DNA from: Rhizobium sp. NXC24
Lineage (GTDB): Bacteria; Pseudomonadota; Alphaproteobacteria; Rhizobiales; Rhizobiaceae
NCBI RefSeq assembly: GCF_002944315.1
Contig: NZ_CP024314.1
Location: 62,001 to 126,000 of the forward strand
DNA: 64,000 bases
Direction: 5' to 3'
Shown here one piece after another: positions 59,278-64,000 of this stretch. A model generated the notes under the pieces. That model made no database searches, was not told the origin of the DNA, and saw only the letters and a list, made by a program, of their open reading frames with translations. A program made the position numbers and the translations under genes. Position 1 is the stretch's first letter; the number at the start of each line of letters is the position of its first letter.

Positions 59278-60062
59278 CAATCTGTCCTCCTGATTTTTGC
59301 AATGGTTCCCATGGGTCTTTCCGACCCGTAATATTTTTCTGAGATCGCATTGGCCGCAGCGACTGCCTGCGCGCCAAATTCGTGGATGGCTACCTTCGTC
59401 GTGCGTGAGAGCGGGGCGGCGACCGCCACGCAGCCGATGGGATGGCCATTGGGCGTGCGGACCGGCGCGGCCGCGCTGATGACGCCGGCCTCTAAACCCT
59501 GATGACTGATGGAAAAGCCGCGTGCTGCCGTCTCATCGAGCATCCCACGCACCAGCAGGGGATCGACGATGGTATGGTCCGTAAATTTCTCGAGCGGCTT
59601 TTGGAGAGCCGCGTCGATCTCTGAGCGTGGAGAGAAGGCCAGAAAGGCAAGACCGGACGCCGTGGCATGAAAGGGCAGGAGGCTGCCGACATCGATGATG
59701 ATGCGGTGGGCGCGGGGCGAATCCTCCACATGGATGGTCGAAAGCCGTCCTCCCGAAAATTCCGAAAGATGCACCGTCTCAGTCGATGTTTCGGCGAGCG
59801 ACTTGATGAACGGGATGGCGACCCGCAGAAAAGGAAAGCGTGCTTCGCGAATGCGTGCGAGGCGAACCGGCGCCGGGCCGATGCGATAGCGGCGCGTATC
59901 CTGATCCTGCTCCACGAAGCCGTGCCTTTCCAGCTCCACCAGAAAGCGTCGCGCTGTTGCCTTGTCCAGCGCGCACAGGCGGGCGATGTCGGTCAGGCCC
60001 GCCTCCTTGTCCAGCCGTGACAGGGTATCCAGCAATGAAAGCGCCTTTCCGATCGTGCTCAT
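59277..60062 (-). CDS. IclR-family transcriptional regulator
   Basis: A 261-residue regulator: N-terminal winged helix (about 5-65; TDIARLCALDKATARRFLVELERHGFVEQD) and C-terminal IclR effector domain (about 80-250; SLLPFHATASGLAFLAFSP, GVISAAAPVRTPNGHPIGCVAVAAP). GGAGGAACG precedes the ATG. First gene of a six-gene operon and divergent from the permease gene; an inverted repeat in the gap is its likely operator. Confidence 0.9.
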   Translation of the reverse strand: MSTIGKALSLLDTLSRLDKEAGLTDIARLCALDKATARRFLVELERHGFVEQDQDTRRYRIGPAPVRLARIREARFPFLRVAIPFIKSLAETSTETVHLSEFSGGRLSTIHVEDSPRAHRIIIDVGSLLPFHATASGLAFLAFSPRSEIDAALQKPLEKFTDHTIVDPLLVRGMLDETAARGFSISHQGLEAGVISAAAPVRTPNGHPIGCVAVAAPLSRTTKVAIHEFGAQAVAAANAISEKYYGSERPMGTIAKIRRTD

Positions 60063-60377
60063 CGTTCCTCCTCTTGGGTGGTCGGGTTCTGATTTCCTGT
60101 GTCCGGCCGAAGCTTTCCCTCAAATCAGGTCGCCGACCTTGCGCCGCGGCACGATAGCAGCGACCCAAGATACTTAACATGCGAAATAACTTGACAGAGG
60201 CCGGGAATGTTTGCAAGTCTATATTTGAAGCTGCGGTTCAAATAATGAACCATAAGCGCTGACGGCGGCAAAATCAACAAAAGCCCAAACCCCGCTCGTC
60301 AGTCCGGTTCTGGTGGAGGTCGCCTGCGCGCAATCGCAGCGATGATCGGATATTCTCAACAAGGGGAACGAACGAAG
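60063..60377. promoter_or_regulatory. Divergent control region of the IclR operon and permease operon
   Basis: In these 315 bases, ATTTGAA (60223-60229), 7-bp gap, TTCAAAT (60237-60243) forms one inverted repeat, and GGTTCA (60235-60240), 5-bp gap, TGAACC (60246-60251) forms an overlapping one. TTAACATGCGAAATAA (60174-60189) resembles the hpaF operator and is followed by TTGACA (60191-60196), a possible plus-strand -35. No gene is seen. Confidence 0.5.
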
Positions 60378-61832
60378 ATGAATACGCAAAATTCGCAGGG
60401 CGCGGCTGAAAACCAGTTGCGCAAAAACAGTCTCGGCGTAGGTGCCGTCACCTTTCTGGTGGTTTCGGCCGCAGCGCCGCTGACCGCCGTTGCTGGCGGC
60501 GTGCCGCTTTCGATGATGCTTGGCAACGGGCCGGGGATACCGCTCACCTTCCTACTGGTGACAGGCATTCTGCTGCTGTTTGCTGTTGGTTACGTCGCCA
60601 TGGCGCGCCATATCCGCAATGCCGGCGCCTTTTATGCCTATACGGCCCAGGGTCTTGGCGGCCTCATGGGCGGCGCGGCCGCGCTGATCGCCATTCTCGC
60701 TTATAATGCCATGCAGGTCGGCGTTCTCGGCCTTTTCGGCGCAGCGACCAAGGGTTTCTTTGCCGAGCAGCTCGGCCTTGACCTTCCCTGGTGGGTCTGG
60801 AGCTTCGTCGGTATCGCCTTCGTCGCCGTTTTTGGCTACCGCCGCGTCGATCTATCGGCCAAGGTGCTGACGGTGCTCGTCATTCTCGAATATCTCGTCG
60901 TCCTCGTCATCGACGCCGCGATCTTCGTCAAGGGCGGCGACGCCGGCCTTTCGGCTGCGTCGTTTACGCCGACGGCCTTCTGGAGCGGAACTCCGGCCAT
61001 CGGCCTCTTGTTCTGCTTTGCCGCCTTCATCGGCTTTGAAGCGACGACTATTTACAGCGAAGAGGCCCGTGAGCCGGAAAAGACCGTGCCGCGCGCAACC
61101 TATATCTCCGTTCTCATTATCGGTCTCTTCTATATGCTGACTTCATGGCTGATGGTGGATGGCGCAGGCGTCGACAAGCTGGTTCCGGCGTTACAGGGTC
61201 TTGCCGATCCGACCACGTTCCTCTTCGGCCTTGCCGAGCGCTATGTCGGTCACTGGATCACCGTCGTGATGAGCGTTCTCTTCATCACCAGCCTGTTTGC
61301 CGGCATTCTCGCCTTCCACAATGGCGTGGCGCGTTACATGTATGTCGCCGGTCGCGAGGGTCTGCTGCCGAAGTCGGTCGGGGTCACGCATCCGGTCTTC
61401 CAGAGCCCGCATGGCGGCTCGATCATCCAGACCGTCATTGCCGTGCTCGTCGTCGCACTCTTTGCAGCGACGGGTCAGGATCCGGTGCTGGCACTCTTCT
61501 CCTGGCTCACCAATGTCGCCACGCTTGCAATCATCCTGCTGATGGCGTTCACGGCCTTCTCGATCGTGGTGTTCTTCAGCCGTAATCCGGGGCTTGAGCG
61601 CAATGTGCTTGTCATCAAGGTGCTGCCGATCGTGACGGGGCTGATCCTTCTGGCGCTCGTCTACTACATCTCGGCGAATTTCGGTGCGATCGCCGGTGCC
61701 AACGGCGTACTTGCCGTGTTGCTGCCAGGTCTGGTGCTGATCGCGGCGATCATCGGATTCATCGCCGCGGCGCGTCTGAAGTCTTCGGATGCGGCAGGCT
61801 ATGCCCGCCTTGGTGCCGGCCAGGAAGCCTGA
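60378..61832 (+). CDS. APC-family amino acid/amine permease
   Basis: A 484-residue transporter with about twelve membrane helices. The first helix has the APC glycine-rich segment VVSAAAPLTAVAGGVPL, and the later GFEATTIYSEEAREPEKTVPRATYIS is the conserved APC motif after helix 6. ATG at 60378 with AAGGGGAACGAACGAAG upstream. Imports an amino acid, polyamine or amino alcohol by proton or exchange coupling. Forms an operon with the aldehyde dehydrogenase and is divergent from the IclR operon. Confidence 0.9.
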   Translation: MNTQNSQGAAENQLRKNSLGVGAVTFLVVSAAAPLTAVAGGVPLSMMLGNGPGIPLTFLLVTGILLLFAVGYVAMARHIRNAGAFYAYTAQGLGGLMGGAAALIAILAYNAMQVGVLGLFGAATKGFFAEQLGLDLPWWVWSFVGIAFVAVFGYRRVDLSAKVLTVLVILEYLVVLVIDAAIFVKGGDAGLSAASFTPTAFWSGTPAIGLLFCFAAFIGFEATTIYSEEAREPEKTVPRATYISVLIIGLFYMLTSWLMVDGAGVDKLVPALQGLADPTTFLFGLAERYVGHWITVVMSVLFITSLFAGILAFHNGVARYMYVAGREGLLPKSVGVTHPVFQSPHGGSIIQTVIAVLVVALFAATGQDPVLALFSWLTNVATLAIILLMAFTAFSIVVFFSRNPGLERNVLVIKVLPIVTGLILLALVYYISANFGAIAGANGVLAVLLPGLVLIAAIIGFIAAARLKSSDAAGYARLGAGQEA

Positions 61833-61847
61833 AGCAGTTCCAATCGC

Positions 61848-61869
61848 GGTGGCGGGGAAACCCGCCACC
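61848..61869 (+). terminator. Hairpin between permease and aldehyde dehydrogenase genes
   Basis: GGTGGCGGG (61848-61856), GAAA tetraloop, CCCGCCACC (61861-61869), then CTCTTTG. A strong stem with a weak T-run: an attenuator or mRNA-stability element. Confidence 0.6.
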
Positions 61870-61888
61870 CTCTTTGTGAGACAATGAG

Positions 61889-63367
61889 ATGCAAGACAAG
61901 ATCGACCAGCTCCGGACACTATCCGTTTCCCCGCAGGCATTGTTCATCGGCGGCGCATGGCGCCAGCCGGTCAGCAGCGCCACGATGGATGTCATTTCCC
62001 CGATCGATGGAACGAGGCTGACCACCATCGCCGATGCCGGTAAGGAGGATGTCGATCTTGCGGTCAAGGCTGCACGGCATGCTTTCGAAAAGGGTAGCTG
62101 GTCGAAGGCGGCGCCGGCGGAACGCAAGAAGGTGCTGCTGAAGATTGCCGAGCTGATCGAAAAGAATGCGCTTGACCTCGCCGTACTCGGCGTGCGCGAT
62201 AACGGCACGGAAATCTCGATGGCGCTGAAGGCCGAGCCCGGCAGTGCCGCAGGCACCTTCCGTTATTATGCCGAGGCGATCGACAAGGTTTATGGCGAAA
62301 TCGCTCCGACGGCGGAGAATATTCTGGGTCTCGTTCATCGCGAGCCGATCGGCGTCGTCGCTGCCATCGTGCCGTGGAATTTCCCGATGATGATCGGCGC
62401 CTGGAAGATCGCCCCCGCACTCGCTGCCGGCAATTCCGTCGTGCTGAAGCCCGCCGAAGGCGCATCGCTGACGCTGCTCAAGCTTGCCGAAATTTGCGCC
62501 GAAGCTGGATTGCCAGAAGGCGTGTTCAATGTCGTCACCGGGCGCGGCGCGGTCTGCGGCGAGGCCCTGGGGCTGCACATGGATATCGACGTGCTCGCCT
62601 TCACCGGTTCCGGCTCGATCGGGAGGCGTCTCTTGGAGTATTCCGCGCGTTCAAACCTGAAGAGGGTCTATCTCGAACTCGGCGGCAAATCTCCGAACAT
62701 CGTCTTTGCGGATGTGCCGGATATGGATGAAGCGGCCAAGGTCTCGGCCTATGGGATATTCCGAAATGCGGGGCAGGTTTGCGTCGCGGGATCGCGGCTG
62801 CTTGTGGAGAAATCGATCCATCAGGCGTTTGCAGAGAAACTCGTAGGGGTCGCGGAGACGATGAAGGTCGGCGATCCTCTGCAGTTCTCTACCGAGATCG
62901 GCGCGGTTTCCAGCGAAGCGCAGCTCGGCAAAGATCTTGGCTATGTCGAGCAAGCTCTCGTCGAAGGAGCTTTTTTGCGCACGGGCGGCAAGCGCATTCT
63001 GGGGGAGACGGGCGGCTTCTACATGCAGCCCACCATCTTCGATATCAGACCCGACATGACGCTGGCGAGGGAGGAGGTCTTCGGCCCCATTCTGTCGATC
63101 ATACCCTTTGAGAGCGAGGCCGAAGCTTTGGAGATTGCCAACGCCACCGATTATGGTCTCGCCTCGGCGGTATGGACCTCGAACCTTTCGCGAGCGCACC
63201 GCATGATCCGCAACATCCGCGCCGGCGTGGTGCATGTGAATACCTACGGCGGGGCTGACAACACCGTACCCCTCGGTGGCGTCAAGCAGTCAGGCAACGG
63301 TCACGATAAGTCTTTGCATGCGCTCGATAAATACGTCGATCTCAAGACTGCTTGGATCAAACTCTAA
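61889..63367 (+). CDS. NAD(P)-dependent aldehyde dehydrogenase, PuuC-like
   Basis: A 492-residue aldehyde dehydrogenase. VPWNFPMMIGAWKIAPALAAGN near 166, base Glu in YLELGGKSPN near 262, Cys in GQVCVAGSR near 297. It resembles gamma-aminobutyraldehyde/PuuC-type enzymes that act on amino aldehydes. Downstream of the amine permease and opposite transaminase and phospho-lyase genes, it would oxidise the aldehyde they produce. Which aldehyde is not known. Confidence 0.88.
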   Translation: MQDKIDQLRTLSVSPQALFIGGAWRQPVSSATMDVISPIDGTRLTTIADAGKEDVDLAVKAARHAFEKGSWSKAAPAERKKVLLKIAELIEKNALDLAVLGVRDNGTEISMALKAEPGSAAGTFRYYAEAIDKVYGEIAPTAENILGLVHREPIGVVAAIVPWNFPMMIGAWKIAPALAAGNSVVLKPAEGASLTLLKLAEICAEAGLPEGVFNVVTGRGAVCGEALGLHMDIDVLAFTGSGSIGRRLLEYSARSNLKRVYLELGGKSPNIVFADVPDMDEAAKVSAYGIFRNAGQVCVAGSRLLVEKSIHQAFAEKLVGVAETMKVGDPLQFSTEIGAVSSEAQLGKDLGYVEQALVEGAFLRTGGKRILGETGGFYMQPTIFDIRPDMTLAREEVFGPILSIIPFESEAEALEIANATDYGLASAVWTSNLSRAHRMIRNIRAGVVHVNTYGGADNTVPLGGVKQSGNGHDKSLHALDKYVDLKTAWIKL

Positions 63368-63385
63368 GGTTCACGCAGGAAAGAT

Positions 63386-63416
63386 GCTGTCGGGCATTGG
63401 GTTGGTGCCCGACAGC
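63386..63416 (+). terminator. Hairpin after the aldehyde dehydrogenase gene
   Basis: GCTGTCGGGC (63386-63395) and GCCCGACAGC (63407-63416) form a perfect 10-bp stem 18 bp after the stop codon. No T-run follows, so it may be a Rho-assisted end or 3' stabiliser. Confidence 0.6.
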
Positions 63417-63473
63417 GCGCAACAGATTGGAGTCCACCGTCATTCCTCGACTCCTGAGAAGTGAATGACAAAG

Positions 63474-63489
63474 GACTTTGACCAAAGTC
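63474..63489. repeat. 16-bp palindrome in the convergent gap
   Basis: GACTTTG-AC-CAAAGTC, perfect 7-bp arms. It lies between convergent genes, so an operator role is unlikely; it could help termination. Confidence 0.35.
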
Positions 63490-63509
63490 AGCCCGGAAGT
63501 TTTCCTAAG

Positions 63510-63530
63510 AAAAAACCCGGACTGATCGGG
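63510..63530 (-). terminator. Short terminator of the MBL-fold gene
   Basis: On the minus strand CCCG-ATCAGTC-CGGG is followed by TTTTTTC (T-run at 63515-63510). Stem is only 4 bp but the T-run is good; it is 20 bp after the stop codon. Confidence 0.5.
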
Positions 63531-63550
63531 GCAAGGTTACACAGCGAGGC

Positions 63551-64000
63551 CTACCCCCACTTCATCTCGCCCTTTGCGACCTTGGCGCCCAATTCGAGCG
63601 AGCTGGCGTCGCCCAGATGGGGATAACGCTTGGTCATTGCGGCGATCAAAGCCGCACTGTCCTTGGCCTTCACTTCCTCTTCATGGAAGGCGACAAGATA
63701 GTCGCGCGTAAACTTGACGGCATCGAGACCTTGCGGAGCACCCTCGGCCTGATGAGCGGGGACCACGATCTTCGGCTTACGGGCCGCCAATGCGTCGAGC
63801 GCCTTGATCCAGGCTTCCCGCTTTTCAGGCGTGCCTTCGTCGGCGACCCAGACGTGGATCCCGGAGGAAATCAGCACACCCCCGAACACGGCCTTGATGG
63901 AAGGGACCCAGAGATAGCGGCGATCGTGCATGTCAGGGACTTCGACGATTTCGATCTTCTCGCCGTCAAGTTCGAGCGCACTCAGATCCGACGCAGTAGG
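63551..64000 (-). CDS. Metallo-beta-lactamase-fold hydrolase (C-terminal part)
   Basis: The last 149 residues of a protein whose start lies beyond the right edge; the frame is open to base 64000 with no stop. It shows a DMHDRRYLWVPSIKAVFGGVLIS segment, then a region KPKIVVPAHQAEGAPQGLDAVKFTRDYL that matches the late metal-ligand histidine of MBL-fold enzymes. The function is unknown. It converges on the aldehyde dehydrogenase gene and ends at a short terminator. Confidence 0.75.
   Translation of the reverse strand, partial: PTASDLSALELDGEKIEIVEVPDMHDRRYLWVPSIKAVFGGVLISSGIHVWVADEGTPEKREAWIKALDALAARKPKIVVPAHQAEGAPQGLDAVKFTRDYLVAFHEEEVKAKDSAALIAAMTKRYPHLGDASSLELGAKVAKGEMKWG

Noticed and set aside
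1..64000. tRNA or rRNA genes, CRISPR arrays, insertion sequences, integrases, attachment sites
   Set aside because: I scanned for cloverleaf-like ends, regular spaced repeats, transposase or integrase motifs and long terminal repeats and found nothing convincing.

Overview
The window looks like a catabolic and nutrient-acquisition region from an alphaproteobacterium of the Rhizobiaceae (Rhizobium, Agrobacterium or Sinorhizobium type). The reasons are GC-rich coding DNA, a glxA-glxBCD-glnT-purU block next to soxBDAG genes, a DUF982 protein, a chemoreceptor ending in the NWEEF pentapeptide, and many ABC transporters with local regulators. I see no tRNA, rRNA, replication gene, phage gene, IS element or CRISPR array. 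A chromid or megaplasmid location is plausible but is inference.

Layout. (1) 1-7310, minus strand: an operon led by an AmiC/AmiR amide sensor and antiterminator pair, then an S33 proline iminopeptidase/amino-acid amidase and a peptide (Dpp-type) ABC importer that runs off the left edge. A promoter, two small stem-loops and an intrinsic terminator precede amiC. (2) 7549-12042: a TPR-GGDEF diguanylate cyclase, a globin-coupled chemoreceptor and a LuxR-type quorum regulator without a LuxI. (3) 12145-24383: a heterotetrameric sarcosine-oxidase-like enzyme (soxBDAG) on the minus strand. Divergent from it are an AraC/GlxA regulator, an XRE-cupin regulator, a three-part glutamate-synthase-like enzyme (glxBCD), a type III glutamine synthetase-like protein and formyl-THF deformylase PurU. 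Together these match the gene set of the N-methylglutamate pathway for methylated amines (mgd, mgs, gmaS). (4) 24676-27384: a taurine-type ABC importer (tauABC). (5) 27587-29275: an MDR oxidoreductase, a DUF982 protein and a doubtful small ORF.

(6) 29320-53658: a large aromatic catabolic locus. HpaR (MarR) and an AraC regulator precede an aldehyde dehydrogenase, a GMC oxidoreductase and a Liv-type ABC importer. A second AraC regulator follows. On the minus strand lie hpaBC and a long operon hpaF-hpaE-hpaD-gabD-aromatic amino acid decarboxylase-hpaG-hpaH-hpaI-SDR-moaF-SnoaL. This encodes the full meta-cleavage of 4-hydroxyphenylacetate through homoprotocatechuate to pyruvate and succinate, plus upper-pathway genes that suggest tyramine, tyrosol or a similar aromatic as substrate. 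(7) 53700-63367: an IclR-controlled operon (IclR, Tm-1-like protein, HAD hydrolase, omega-aminotransferase, AGXT2L-type phospho-lyase, small-molecule kinase) divergent from an amino acid/amine permease and an aldehyde dehydrogenase. It is coherent as a kinase/phospho-lyase route for an amino alcohol. (8) 63551-64000: the C-terminal part of a metallo-beta-lactamase-fold hydrolase.

Across the window, transport, sensing and nitrogen release from small amines and amides recur. Regulatory DNA is unusually readable: an ANTAR-like leader, a shared TTAACATGTTAA operator, a hairpin covering a Shine-Dalgarno sequence, overlapping palindromes, and strong hairpins directly after three solute-binding-protein genes.
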